The notes beneath the pieces are model-generated. The model searched no databases. It saw nothing but the letters and a program-made list of their open reading frames with translations, and was not told the origin of the DNA. A stretch of DNA of 64,000 nucleotides, from contig CANKII010000001.1 in NCBI GenBank assembly GCA_947482115.1, positions 372,001 through 436,000 on the forward strand, read 5' to 3'. Below, one piece after another: positions 26,434 through 35,065 of this stretch. The stretch's first letter is position 1. Every line of letters starts with the position of its first letter. Source of the DNA: Fibrobacterota bacterium. GTDB taxonomy: Bacteria > Fibrobacterota > Fibrobacteria > UBA11236. The translations under genes and the position numbers were made by a program.

Positions 26434-28392
26434 CTGTCCAAAAACATCGACAGTGTCCTGCACGAGACGCGAAAGTTTTTTCCTCCCGTAGATTTCACGG
26501 CCAAGGCTGTGATTCGAACACAGGAAGAGTATCAGCAGCTATATCGCAAATCCATCGATCTACCGGAAAAATTCTGGGGCGATGTCGCGTCTGAGTTCCA
26601 CTGGTTCCGAAAATGGGATCGGGTCTTGAATTGGGAGAATCCTCCCTTCGCCAAATGGTTTGAAGGCGGCAAAACCAATCTCTCGTACAATTGCCTCGAC
26701 CGCCATCTCGCTGCACGTGGAAACAAACCCGCCATCATCTGGGAAGGCGAGCCCAACGAAGATCGACGAGTGTTGACTTATGCCGAGTTGCACCGCGAAG
26801 TTTGCAAGTTCGCCAACGTCCTTTTGAATCAGGGCGTGAAGGCGGGGGACACCATCGCCATTTACATGCCGCTCGTGCCCGAACTCGCCATCGCCATGCT
26901 GGCCTGCGCGCGCATCGGCGCGATCCACTCCATCATCTTCGGAGGCTTCAGTGCTCCGGCCTTGGTGGATCGGATCAATGATGCCTCCTCCAAATTTGTG
27001 ATCACTGCGGATGGAAGCTGGCGTCGCGGCAACTTGATCGAGCTGAAGAAAATCGTCGATGACGCTTTAAAGAACACTCCCACGGTAAAAAATTGCATTG
27101 TCCTTCGTCGTGCGGCCAATGCAATTGATATGGTTTCTGGACGCGATCTGTGGTGGCATGACGTCATGACCGGGGCCTCCGAATATTGTTCCGCAGCCGA
27201 ACTCGACTCGGAGCATCCGCTATTCATTCTTTACACATCCGGCAGTACTGGAAAGCCCAAGGGTATTCTGCATACCACCGCAGGTTACATGGTCGGAACA
27301 CATCTTACCACGAAATACGTCTTTGATCTCAGGGAACAGGATGTTTATTGGTGCACGGCAGACATCGGCTGGGTGACCGGACACAGCTATGTCGTCTACG
27401 GGCCTTTGAGTAACGGCGCAACAACCTTGATGTATGAAGGCGCGCCCAACTATCCCGATGTCGATCGCTTCTGGAGTATTGTCGAGCGTTATAAAGTCAA
27501 TGTGTTTTACACGGCTCCCACAGCCATTCGCGCGTTCATGAAATGGGGAAATGAGGCTCCGAAGAAACACGATCTTTCCTCGTTGCGCTTGCTCGGTTCG
27601 GTAGGCGAACCCATCAATCCCGAAGCCTGGATTTGGTATCACGAAATCATTGGTGGGGGGCGTTGTCCGATTGTGGATACGTGGTGGCAAACCGAAACCG
27701 GCGGCATCATGATTACTCCGTTGCCGGGAATCACTCCCACCAAACCCGGTTCGGCAACTTTTCCATTCTTTGGTGTCGACGCAGCGGTTGTGGATGATAA
27801 AGGCGAAGAGCTGCCTTTGGGACAAGGCGGGTTTCTCGTCATTCGCAAACCGTGGCCATCCATGCTGCGCACCTTGTGGGGCGACGATGCCCGCTTTCGT
27901 GAAGTGTATTGGGCGCGTTTCGCCGACAAGGGTTATTACATGGCCGGTGACGGCGCGGTGCGGGACGAAGACGGTTATTTCTGGATACTTGGCCGCATTG
28001 ATGATGTGCTGAATGTTTCCGGTCACCGCCTTTCCACGATGGAAGTGGAAAGCGCGCTGGTGGCGCATGAAGCTGTGGTCGAAGCCGCCGTGGTGGGCTT
28101 CAATCATGAAGTCAAAGGCGAAGGCGTGGCGGCTTTCGTGACCCTCGGTCCCGGATTTGAAAAGGGAACGAAGATGGCGGATGCCTTGAAGAAGCATGTG
28201 CGCGACATGATCGGCGCCATTGCGGCTCCGGATCAAATTCATTTCAGCGAGGCATTGCCCAAAACCCGTTCGGGGAAAATCATGCGACGTCTCTTGCGCG
28301 ACGTAGCCAATGGCGTGGAATCCAAAGGCGACATGACCACACTGGAAGACTTGAATGTACTGGCAAAATTACGACAACAGGAAGAGGAATAA
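26434..28392 (+). CDS. acsA: Acetyl-CoA synthetase (apparent CTG start)
   Basis: Activates acetate to acetyl-CoA via acetyl-AMP. Motifs: [14 protein letters not shown] (near residue 265), [24 protein letters not shown], and near the C-terminus [10 protein letters not shown] with the lysine that is regulated by acetylation. The first standard start codon in frame is GTG 26509, but homology to the Acs N-terminus begins earlier: from 26434 the frame reads [18 protein letters not shown]. That first codon is CTG and is preceded at six bases by GGGAGG. From CTG the protein is 652 aa, the usual Acs length; from GTG it would be 627 aa and lack the conserved start. I therefore favour CTG. Confidence 0.93.
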   Translation: MSKNIDSVLHETRKFFPPVDFTAKAVIRTQEEYQQLYRKSIDLPEKFWGDVASEFHWFRKWDRVLNWENPPFAKWFEGGKTNLSYNCLDRHLAARGNKPAIIWEGEPNEDRRVLTYAELHREVCKFANVLLNQGVKAGDTIAIYMPLVPELAIAMLACARIGAIHSIIFGGFSAPALVDRINDASSKFVITADGSWRRGNLIELKKIVDDALKNTPTVKNCIVLRRAANAIDMVSGRDLWWHDVMTGASEYCSAAELDSEHPLFILYTSGSTGKPKGILHTTAGYMVGTHLTTKYVFDLREQDVYWCTADIGWVTGHSYVVYGPLSNGATTLMYEGAPNYPDVDRFWSIVERYKVNVFYTAPTAIRAFMKWGNEAPKKHDLSSLRLLGSVGEPINPEAWIWYHEIIGGGRCPIVDTWWQTETGGIMITPLPGITPTKPGSATFPFFGVDAAVVDDKGEELPLGQGGFLVIRKPWPSMLRTLWGDDARFREVYWARFADKGYYMAGDGAVRDEDGYFWILGRIDDVLNVSGHRLSTMEVESALVAHEAVVEAAVVGFNHEVKGEGVAAFVTLGPGFEKGTKMADALKKHVRDMIGAIAAPDQIHFSEALPKTRSGKIMRRLLRDVANGVESKGDMTTLEDLNVLAKLRQQEEE

Positions 28393-28394
28393 TC

Positions 28395-29243
28395 ATGAAA
28401 AAATTCATTCTGGCTATGACACTCCTTCCCGCGCTGCTGTTCGCAGAAGGCGTGGACTCCACATCCGGTTGGAAGCATACGCTCAATGGACTGGCGAACC
28501 TGTCCCAGAGTTATTTCGACAACTGGACCAAAGGCGGTTCCGATGCGTTGAACTGGGAAATTCGCTTCGAAGCATCAGCGGTAAAAGATCGCCCGGATTT
28601 CACCTGGGAATCCAAAGGCAAAGCCGCCTATGGACAATCCAAAATCGCCAATCTCGATCCGCGCAAATCCTCCGATGAACTGATTTTGGAAACCATTTAC
28701 ACCCGGAAGTTGAACGATTGGATCAACCCCTTCGCTTCCGGCCGTTTTCAATCCCAGTTTGCTCCCGGCAATAAATATGACGATGCACCGGGCAGCCTGG
28801 CTCCCGTGACCCGCGTCTCCGGAAGTTTCGACCCGTCCTATGCCACGCAAACATTGGGAGCGGGATACAACTGGCGCAAAGAGCTCCAGCTTCGCCTCGG
28901 TGGCACCCTGAAGGAAACCTTCAGCTCCACGCGTTTCGGTTATGCTGATAAAAAAAGTACGGCAAAAATCGAAACATTCAAACTGGAACCCGGTGCCAGT
29001 TTCACCGCAAACTATCAAAAGGGTTTGATGGAAAATATCCTTCTCAATTCCACGCTCGATGTCTTCGCAAATTTCAAAGGCATGGACGAGGTGGATACCC
29101 GCTGGGAAAACACCATTACCGCAAAGGTGAACAAGTATGTGAATGTGAACTTCGGCTTCGATATGCTGTACGACAAAGATCTCTCCAACAGCCGCCAGAT
29201 CAAGGAAAATCTCGCGGTGGGCATTTCCTTTCTCTCCATTTGA
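28395..29243 (+). CDS. DUF3078-type outer-membrane beta-barrel protein
   Basis: 282 aa, starting two bases after the acsA stop. Signal peptide MKKFILAMTLLPALLFA. The mature protein begins SGWKHTLNGLANLSQSYF-DNWTKGG, the W-T-K-G-G type signature of DUF3078 proteins found across the Bacteroidota/FCB group. Antiparallel strands follow (YTRKLNDWINPFASGRFQSQ, YNWRKELQLRLGGTLKETF, FGFDMLYDKDLSNSRQIKE), ending in Ile after SFLS. Predicted to sit in the outer membrane; substrate unknown. Directly downstream of acsA and upstream of mscL. Confidence 0.85.
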   Translation: MKKFILAMTLLPALLFAEGVDSTSGWKHTLNGLANLSQSYFDNWTKGGSDALNWEIRFEASAVKDRPDFTWESKGKAAYGQSKIANLDPRKSSDELILETIYTRKLNDWINPFASGRFQSQFAPGNKYDDAPGSLAPVTRVSGSFDPSYATQTLGAGYNWRKELQLRLGGTLKETFSSTRFGYADKKSTAKIETFKLEPGASFTANYQKGLMENILLNSTLDVFANFKGMDEVDTRWENTITAKVNKYVNVNFGFDMLYDKDLSNSRQIKENLAVGISFLSI

Positions 29244-29270
29244 ATCATCTAAAACCCCGGAGGATTTGAC

Positions 29271-29711
29271 ATGTTAAAGGAATTCAAAGAGTTCGCCCTC
29301 AAGGGCAACGTCATCGACATGAGCGTGGGTATCATCATCGGCGCATCCTTCGGGAAAATCGTTTCCTCTTTTGTTGCGGACATTCTCACACCGCCTCTCG
29401 GATTGCTTTTGGGCCGTGTGGATTTCACCAGCCTGTTCGTCAGCATTTCCGGGAAACAGTATGCCAGTCTCCCCGAGGCCAAGGCGGCGGGGGCGGCCAC
29501 GCTGAATTACGGTCTATTTCTGAACAACATCTTCGATTTCGTGCTGGTAGCCTTCGCTTTGTTCATGCTCATTCGCTGGGTCAATCGGTTGAACAGAGCT
29601 CCGGCACCTGTTCCTACTGCGGCACCCGCCACCAAGGAATGCCCGGAATGCCTGTCGGCCGTGCCCATCATGGCCCGCCGTTGCGCGCATTGCACCAGCA
29701 TCCTGCCGTAG
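29271..29711 (+). CDS. mscL: Large-conductance mechanosensitive channel with C-terminal zinc ribbon
   Basis: Releases solutes on osmotic downshock. 146 aa with GGAGG seven bases before the ATG. TM1 is [20 protein letters not shown], where the family's gate region lies; TM2 is [18 protein letters not shown]. After a Pro/Ala linker the C-terminus carries two CxxC pairs (ECPECLSA and RRCAHCTS), a zinc-ribbon-like tail found in a subset of MscL proteins. The last codon and TAG stop are inside a 38-bp palindrome. Confidence 0.95.
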   Translation: MLKEFKEFALKGNVIDMSVGIIIGASFGKIVSSFVADILTPPLGLLLGRVDFTSLFVSISGKQYASLPEAKAAGAATLNYGLFLNNIFDFVLVAFALFMLIRWVNRLNRAPAPVPTAAPATKECPECLSAVPIMARRCAHCTSILP

Positions 29712-29740
29712 GGGCGAACGGCCGTTCGCCCCTACGGCAG
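29703..29740. repeat. 38-bp perfect palindrome, copy 1 (GTAGGGGCGAA core)
   Basis: Left arm CTGCCGTAGGGGCGAACGG, right arm its exact complement, with no loop. The core GTAGGGGCGAA-N6-TTCGCCCCTAC is shared with the palindrome at 30864-30901. It covers the mscL stop codon and lies between mscL and hisE. As RNA it would form a very stable hairpin followed by GTCCTTTTCT, so it may work as a weak terminator. Confidence 0.9.
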
Positions 29741-29765
29741 GCCGTCCTTTTCTATTCTTAGGCAC

Positions 29766-30026
29766 ATGACATTCGAAGAAATCTATACGCTGGTTAAACA
29801 GCGCAAGCTGGAAATGCCGGAAGGCAAATCCACCACCGACCTTTTCAAAAAAGGCCCGGATGGCGTTGGCAAAAAACTGGTGGAGGAAGCCGCAGAAAGC
29901 TGGATGGCCGCCCGGTTTGAAGGCCGCGAAGAACTTTCCCTGGAACTTTCCCAAGTCCTGTACTACGTCGCCTGCATGATGGCGGAGAAGGGCCTCACTC
30001 TCGAAGAGGTTTACGCCAAGCTATGA
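29766..30026 (+). CDS. hisE: Phosphoribosyl-ATP pyrophosphatase
   Basis: Second step of histidine synthesis: hydrolyses phosphoribosyl-ATP to phosphoribosyl-AMP. 86 aa, the size of stand-alone HisE (not fused to HisI). The all-alpha NTP pyrophosphatase motif appears as GVGKKLVEEAAESWMAA followed by EELSLELSQVLYYV, which supplies the metal-binding acidic residues. It overlaps hisG by 4 bp (ATGA), so the two are translated together; the order of pathway steps is reversed relative to gene order. Confidence 0.94.
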   Translation: MTFEEIYTLVKQRKLEMPEGKSTTDLFKKGPDGVGKKLVEEAAESWMAARFEGREELSLELSQVLYYVACMMAEKGLTLEEVYAKL

Positions 30027-30862
30027 TCAAGGTTGCATTGCCCAACAAGGGCCAGCTTTTTGAACCCACCATGGATATCCTTGCAGCTTGCGGCTATAAG
30101 GTCAGCAAGTCGTTGCGGAGTTTGTCGACTTTGGACGGCGAAAACGGCGTCGAGTTTTTCTTTTTACGTCCCGGTGATATTCCGATGTATGTCTCTAACG
30201 GAATCATAGATGCAGGAATTACCGGCATGGATTTCGTTGCCGAAAAGGGTGTAAATCCCTCCAAACTTTTGGAACTCAATTACGGTGCTTCCAAACTCTG
30301 CGCCGCCGTTCCGCAGAACAGTCCTGTTCGTTCCCTGGATGAATTGAAGACTTCGCGCATCGCGACATCCTTTCCCAATATTGTGGGAAAGTTTTTCGGA
30401 GGACATGACAAGCTGGTGGAACTGGAAGGCGCTGTGGAGATTTCCGTGAAACTCGGAATCGCCGATGCGGTTGTGGATATCGTGGAAACCGGAACAACTT
30501 TGGTACAAGCAGGCTTGAGAATCGTGGGTGAACCCCTGTTCGTTTCGCGCTCCGCTTTATTTGCTCACACTGGTCGTGAAAATCAAGCCGAAGTGGTTGT
30601 GCTGAAGAACCGGCTCGAAGGCAAGTTGGTAGCACTAGAATACATGATGGTGGAGTACGACGCCCCGAAAGCAGTTGTTGATAGAGCTTATGATATCACA
30701 CCTGGAGTCGAGGCACCGACAGTAACTCCTTTGCAAAAACCGGATTGGTATTCAATAAAGGCTCTGGTCAAACGACGCGAGTCGCAGAAGATCATGGATG
30801 AACTGTCGAAGCTGGGTTGCAAGGGAATTCTGCTGACCTCTATCGACAGCGCACGGATTTGA
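30023..30862 (+). CDS. hisG: ATP phosphoribosyltransferase, long form
   Basis: First committed step of histidine synthesis, joining PRPP and ATP. 279 aa, so the long homohexameric form with its own C-terminal regulatory domain and no need for HisZ. Motifs: start IKVALPNKGQL, GITGMDFVAEKG, the PRPP-binding segment AVVDIVETGTTLVQAGL, and the ACT-like C-terminus (VKRRESQKIMDELSKLGCKG) that normally binds histidine for feedback inhibition. Downstream is a 38-bp palindrome that separates it from a convergent gene. Confidence 0.95.
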   Translation: MIKVALPNKGQLFEPTMDILAACGYKVSKSLRSLSTLDGENGVEFFFLRPGDIPMYVSNGIIDAGITGMDFVAEKGVNPSKLLELNYGASKLCAAVPQNSPVRSLDELKTSRIATSFPNIVGKFFGGHDKLVELEGAVEISVKLGIADAVVDIVETGTTLVQAGLRIVGEPLFVSRSALFAHTGRENQAEVVVLKNRLEGKLVALEYMMVEYDAPKAVVDRAYDITPGVEAPTVTPLQKPDWYSIKALVKRRESQKIMDELSKLGCKGILLTSIDSARI

Positions 30863-30863
30863 G

Positions 30864-30901
30864 CCCCGGTAGGGGCGAATAATTATTCGCCCCTACCGGG
30901 G
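30864..30901. repeat. 38-bp perfect palindrome, copy 2 (GTAGGGGCGAA core)
   Basis: Left arm CCCCGGTAGGGGCGAATAA and an exactly complementary right arm. It begins two bases after the hisG stop and ends just before the convergent gene at 30910. The core matches copy 1 at 29703, while the central six bases (TAATTA vs CGGCCG) and outer five bases differ by compensatory changes. It could act as a bidirectional terminator. Confidence 0.9.
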
Positions 30902-30909
30902 AATGCCTT

Positions 30910-31206
30910 TTACTCGATCTTAAAAATCTCCCTGTGTCCGCCTTGGATCAGATCGATGTAACCCTTCATAATCTCTCCGACCTCGGGCATGGAAGAAAAT
31001 GCTCTTGCCATGTTGGTGTAGCGTTCTATGCTGTCCACCTCGACTTCCGTAATGACGGTCCAGTATGCTGCCACCATGTCCGTCATGACCCGCGGATTGG
31101 AATAGCCTTCCATTCCATTCAACTTTTCATTCACCTGTTTGAAAATTTTTGCCAACGCTCCGGCCTTGCCGGGTTTTGCCTGAAATACATCGCGGACTAG
31201 AAACAT
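30910..31206 (-). CDS. Small NIPSNAP/ABM-like dimeric alpha-beta barrel protein
   Basis: 98 aa with AGGAGA before the ATG. The start MFLVRDVFQAKPGKAGALAK and the strands YSNPRVMTDMVAAYWTVITE and EVEVDSIERYTNMARAF follow the ferredoxin-like fold of NIPSNAP and antibiotic-biosynthesis-monooxygenase families, in which a strand is followed by a helix twice. The end is HREIFKIE. Reaction and substrate unknown. Single gene, convergent to hisG. Confidence 0.7.
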   Translation of the reverse strand: MFLVRDVFQAKPGKAGALAKIFKQVNEKLNGMEGYSNPRVMTDMVAAYWTVITEVEVDSIERYTNMARAFSSMPEVGEIMKGYIDLIQGGHREIFKIE

Positions 31207-31251
31207 GATCTTCTCCTGTTTGGGGTGAATGGCGGATAATATAACAGGGTT

Positions 31252-33321
31252 TCAATGCTGGTGTTTCAACGCAAAATCCGAAACGATGGAAAAATCCTGC
31301 GGACCGCGGGGGATATGGGTGCCTTTCACAATCAATTTCCATGTTCCCGCCACAATGGAATCCTTCGGAACATCCACCACTTCCACATTGTCACGGAAAT
31401 TCACGCCGCGAAAGGCCGAGTCAATATCCGCCGCGTGGATCGGATCGACTCCTCCGGTGTTCCCCTTGCCTTGGGGCAGGGGATTCAATACCCACGGATA
31501 AACCATTTTCCCTTTGGGAGAAACCAAGGTCAAATCCAAATCGTTTACTAATTGCGGATTGGAAGGATGTTCCGAATCGCCCGGCACATCATCCCAGGCC
31601 AAAGTCGCACGCAAGGATGCGGAATTTTTAGGCACAACAAAGGAATACGTTGCCGCATATCCCTGACTCAACGAGTCCTGTTTGAACCGGGAGGTGTCCA
31701 CATATGCCACGGCTTTCTCTGCATTCACCAAACCGTATCCCGTGGCAAAATCCGGTCCGCGATAATATCGCGTATAGGCATTGTTCAAAGGTTCGTTCGC
31801 AACGAGATCGGGATTCGTCACCCCGCGCGGATCGGCAGGGTCCGGATCGCGTTCGATCCAGATCGGGCCCTTCTTGATCAAATCGGTGGCGGTGTGAATG
31901 AACAATGCCTTAAGAGTGGAATTCCACGGTGCAAAATGATGAATGTCCTGACCGGGTTTCAAATATCCTTTGCGTTGATAGGATTGCAACATCAATGCAG
32001 CCACGCCGGTCACAAAAGGCGCGGCCATGGAAGTCCCGGTTTCAAAGCGGTAATTCCCCGAGGAGTTTCCCGTGGTCGTGGACGCGTAAATTCCCAGCAC
32101 CGAATCGCTCCAGATTCCCAGCCACAGACTGTCGATCCGGACGCCGGGAATCCATCGCTTTGTTTTTCCCATTTGATCGTCGGTGTAACCCCAGAGCGAT
32201 GACAAAGCGAACCGTGCCTCATGCCAGTTCGTGTCCGGCGCGGGAAGAATGAATGCAAGGCTGTCCGGATTTGCAAGACGCTTCCATGACAACCCGCATT
32301 CCAAATGGTTGAGTTTGGAGGGAATGTCGGGATGCACCAGTTTATAACCCATGATGAGGGTGTCTTCGCGTTCCGAAACAAACGGCCAGAATCCCTTGTT
32401 GGCAATATAGCTTCCGTAAAAGATTGAGTTGAAGTGAAGCATACCGTTGTTGGCGGCGAGATCATTCGTTTTAAACTCCGCGTTCCATCCTTCGTTATCT
32501 CCGCTGAAATTCCACGATTTTTTAATCACACCGTTGCGAATCACCATGGAGTCGATGTAAACGCGAAGTGGAACGGGATTTTTTTCAGGGTAGGGAAGGG
32601 AACCTCCCGGTGCCATCACATCCGGTTTGATCCGTCCGTCGAGAGTTGGACCCATGCTGCTTAAAGGCGCAAGAGAATCGTTTTCCAGGTATGTCGCACC
32701 TACGGTGATCGGATTTTTGGACTGGTTGAGAATGGAATAATATCCCTGCAATGTTCCATAGGCAGGGCGATCGCCATTGTTTCCCGCAGCATAGACAACG
32801 GTGTGTTTGTAGGCGGCATGGTTGAAAAGGATAGAGTCCACATTGCGATCCAGTCCGTTGTAAGCCCCCACATCGTTCACGCTGGAATTGTTGTTCACGT
32901 CGCCTTCACCGGCAAGTCCGTTCCCCAATCCGGCGATGAAACGGCTTTTGAAAGCCACGCCCCGCCATTGGTATCTTCGCCCTCCGCTGGAATCGCTCAT
33001 CCATCCATTTCCTCCGGCGATGGAGGCCACGAATGTTCCGTGCGCGCAGCAATGCTTTCCGCCGTAAAACTTGTCCCACATGGGAGCCCCACGAAACCGG
33101 CTGACTCCGTTGCTGTCCAGTTCCCGGAAATCATTGTTCAGGGTATCGATCGGTTCGTCGTTGATGCCGATCCAAATTCCCTCGCCGGTATTGTCCCTGT
33201 CGGCCATCCAGTTTTTGGAAGGGGGGAAAGTCGCTGTATCCACATTTTGGATGCGGTCAAGGTGCAGGGGATCGGTGAATGCGCAAGTCACTAGGAATAG
33301 GGGAAATAGGGTAGAGCGCAT
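31252..33321 (-). CDS. Secreted subtilisin-family (S8) serine protease
   Basis: 689 aa from ATG 33321, with signal peptide MRSTLFPLFLVTCAFTD. Catalytic residues: Asp in GIWIGINDEP (Asp55; the usual form ends DTG), His94 in AHGTFVAS, and Ser near residue 430 in TGTSMAAPFVTGVAALML. The oxyanion Asn is likely in VYAAGNNGDRP. A long insertion between the His and Ser motifs (about 240-400) looks like an extra beta domain. The C-terminus (LRATLAWDDVPG...NDLDLTLVSPKG...GTWKLIVKGTH) resembles a P/CUB-like jellyroll found after subtilase domains. Extracellular proteolysis is the likely role. Confidence 0.92.
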   Translation of the reverse strand: MRSTLFPLFLVTCAFTDPLHLDRIQNVDTATFPPSKNWMADRDNTGEGIWIGINDEPIDTLNNDFRELDSNGVSRFRGAPMWDKFYGGKHCCAHGTFVASIAGGNGWMSDSSGGRRYQWRGVAFKSRFIAGLGNGLAGEGDVNNNSSVNDVGAYNGLDRNVDSILFNHAAYKHTVVYAAGNNGDRPAYGTLQGYYSILNQSKNPITVGATYLENDSLAPLSSMGPTLDGRIKPDVMAPGGSLPYPEKNPVPLRVYIDSMVIRNGVIKKSWNFSGDNEGWNAEFKTNDLAANNGMLHFNSIFYGSYIANKGFWPFVSEREDTLIMGYKLVHPDIPSKLNHLECGLSWKRLANPDSLAFILPAPDTNWHEARFALSSLWGYTDDQMGKTKRWIPGVRIDSLWLGIWSDSVLGIYASTTTGNSSGNYRFETGTSMAAPFVTGVAALMLQSYQRKGYLKPGQDIHHFAPWNSTLKALFIHTATDLIKKGPIWIERDPDPADPRGVTNPDLVANEPLNNAYTRYYRGPDFATGYGLVNAEKAVAYVDTSRFKQDSLSQGYAATYSFVVPKNSASLRATLAWDDVPGDSEHPSNPQLVNDLDLTLVSPKGKMVYPWVLNPLPQGKGNTGGVDPIHAADIDSAFRGVNFRDNVEVVDVPKDSIVAGTWKLIVKGTHIPRGPQDFSIVSDFALKHQH

Positions 33322-33418
33322 GAGGAGACAATATAATCGGTGGGGAATCCGCTGGTTTGGGTGAAACAACTCCTGAAACGATGGACGATAAAAACAATTT
33401 CAGGGTTATAATAAGGGT

Positions 33419-34093
33419 ATGGTGATACGAGGGAACAGAGGGCAGAGCTTGTTGAGACCGATGATCTTAACCTCGATTCTTCTTTTGCTGGTTTCCGGCG
33501 TTAATGCAAGAGATTGGTCATTATCAAAAGACACTGTTTATGAATGGCGCCAAGATACTGTCACCTTATCTAATCAAGGAGCCGACACGCTTCGATTTTC
33601 TGCGGTTCAGCTTGAAGTCATTCGTTCAGATATGCCATTCATGCGTCTAGAAGTAATCTTTCAAATATCTTCGTTATATGCCATGTGGTTCAACAATGTG
33701 AATGGCACCTATACAAGCGGCCCTTTCACGACTATTCCGAAATATTATGCCAACGCAATCAATGCGATAACCACGGGGATAAATCAAAGCCAAAAGCTTT
33801 CAAGATTTTCTATTGATTCGACTATTGCTCCCCTAGCAAAGAGAGTCGTAATAGCGGTGTCTGGAGACACTCTGGTAACGCGTTTAATATTCCAAGCAAT
33901 GAATAACAGGGGTCAGGATACCATTATTTTGATTGGTCGGCCCGATATCAATGCAAATGCCACTTTTCTAAAAACAAATCAAGTTGATTTTTTAACTCTC
34001 GAAACGAGAAATAAATACTTCGATCTAAAGGGTAGATTACAAAAGAAATCTCTCCGCACTTACCCTTCTATCACACTTTTGCCCGCCAAATAA
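33419..34093 (+). CDS. Secreted hypothetical protein with RTYPSI C-terminal tail
   Basis: 224 aa from ATG 33419. A perfect TATAAT (33407-33412) sits only seven bases before this ATG, so either the mRNA is nearly leaderless or translation starts at ATG 33461 (MILTSILLLLVSG), which keeps the signal peptide. The mature part has a beta-rich domain (DTVYEWRQDTVTLSNQGADT, RLEVIFQISSLYAMWF) of no known family. The last 25 residues (KYFDLKGRLQKKSLRTYPSI and on) closely match the tail of the next gene. It is more A+T-rich than its neighbours. Confidence 0.7.
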   Translation: MVIRGNRGQSLLRPMILTSILLLLVSGVNARDWSLSKDTVYEWRQDTVTLSNQGADTLRFSAVQLEVIRSDMPFMRLEVIFQISSLYAMWFNNVNGTYTSGPFTTIPKYYANAINAITTGINQSQKLSRFSIDSTIAPLAKRVVIAVSGDTLVTRLIFQAMNNRGQDTIILIGRPDINANATFLKTNQVDFLTLETRNKYFDLKGRLQKKSLRTYPSITLLPAK

Positions 34094-34162
34094 AAAAGGT
34101 CCCGGAATCATGTTTTACGGTATATTTCAATCAGGCCTTCGATAACGAAGGAGGGCGGGTTC

Positions 34163-34972
34163 ATGAATCCATTCCAAAAATCTTCATCCCTTATGGTCTG
34201 GATTTGCCTTGGAATTCCGATTTTCGCAAAAGCGGCAACCGTTCCCAGCCCTCCTATAAATATGACGGGCATTATGCCGGTGGTTTCTGGAGTTCCTGTA
34301 CTTATCAGATGGACTAAACCGCTTTCAGATGGTGGCAGTCCGATAACCGGTTATACCTTAAGGGCATTGAATGATACGAGTGCACATTGCACCGTTCCCG
34401 ACACCGTATTATCCTGCAGCATTCCATCTGGGAATCCGTTTCCAGATTCCGCCTATACCGTCGTGGCATATGCCATCAATACCGTGGGTTCGAGTCCGGC
34501 TTCCGCTTCGTTAACGTTTCACACTCCGTCTTTTACCGCAACCCACCTTGCCGCTGTGGCAGGTAACGGTCAGGTCAGCGTTTCATGGGTGGGACCAAAC
34601 ATGCCGCCTCAATATCCTTGCGGAGAAAGCAAAAACTATGCCGTCAGTTCAAATCCCACGAGTAATGGCTGTACTACAAGCAGCACGAACTGTACGATCA
34701 CGGGATTAACAAATGGCATTACCTACACTTTCACCGTTCTAACCACTGAATTCTCCATACAATCGATCGGATGTGCCCCAGTGACTAGCTCATCGACCCC
34801 TTCCGCAGCAGTGACTCCGTTGGCATCATTGGCCATTGTTTTACCCCATTCCTTTCAAACGGGAAGAACTGATTATTCTTTACTTCCGGCCCAATACTTC
34901 GACTTGAACGGCAGATTGCAAAAGAACTCCATCCGCACTTACCCTTCAATTCCAATTTTACCCATCAAATAA
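34163..34972 (+). CDS. Secreted fibronectin type III protein with RTYPSI C-terminal tail
   Basis: 269 aa with GAAGGAGGG before the ATG and a signal peptide (MVWICLGIPIFAKA). Two FN3 domains: residues about 28-122 (PSPPINMTGIMPVV...GGSPITGYTLRAL...AYAINTVGSSPAS) and about 125-215 (FTATHLAAVAGNGQVSVSWV...TITGLTNGITYTFTV). Cysteines occur in pairs (CTVPDTVLSC; CGESKNY...GC), likely disulfides. The C-terminus QYFDLNGRLQKNSIRTYPSI is almost the same as in the preceding protein, pointing to a shared export or anchoring signal. Binding partner unknown. Confidence 0.78.
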   Translation: MNPFQKSSSLMVWICLGIPIFAKAATVPSPPINMTGIMPVVSGVPVLIRWTKPLSDGGSPITGYTLRALNDTSAHCTVPDTVLSCSIPSGNPFPDSAYTVVAYAINTVGSSPASASLTFHTPSFTATHLAAVAGNGQVSVSWVGPNMPPQYPCGESKNYAVSSNPTSNGCTTSSTNCTITGLTNGITYTFTVLTTEFSIQSIGCAPVTSSSTPSAAVTPLASLAIVLPHSFQTGRTDYSLLPAQYFDLNGRLQKNSIRTYPSIPILPIK

Positions 34973-34973
34973 A

Positions 34974-35001
34974 AAAGCCTGCTCTTTTCAGAACAGGCTT
35001 T
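34974..35001. terminator. Bidirectional intrinsic terminator
   Basis: AAAGCCTG and CAGGCTTT form a stem with a loop around TTTTCA. On the minus strand the hairpin is followed by TTTTTT, a textbook terminator for the peroxiredoxin gene. On the plus strand it follows the stop of the FN3 gene by one base and has a shorter T stretch. It separates the two convergent genes. Confidence 0.85.
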
Positions 35002-35065
35002 CAATTTTCGCAGAACCGGTCATCGAGCTTTCTCCGCAGGAGAATGTCGAGATGACGAGATGAGC

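Noticed and set aside
26509-28392. GTG 26509 as the acetyl-CoA synthetase start
   Set aside because: It cuts off a conserved N-terminal segment and lacks a ribosome-binding site; CTG 26434 has both. Kept as the fallback if CTG proves wrong.
29766-30862. hisE-hisG as a compound transposon because palindromes flank it
   Set aside because: There are no target-site duplications I can identify, no transposase, and both genes look native in composition. Reported only as a repeat observation.
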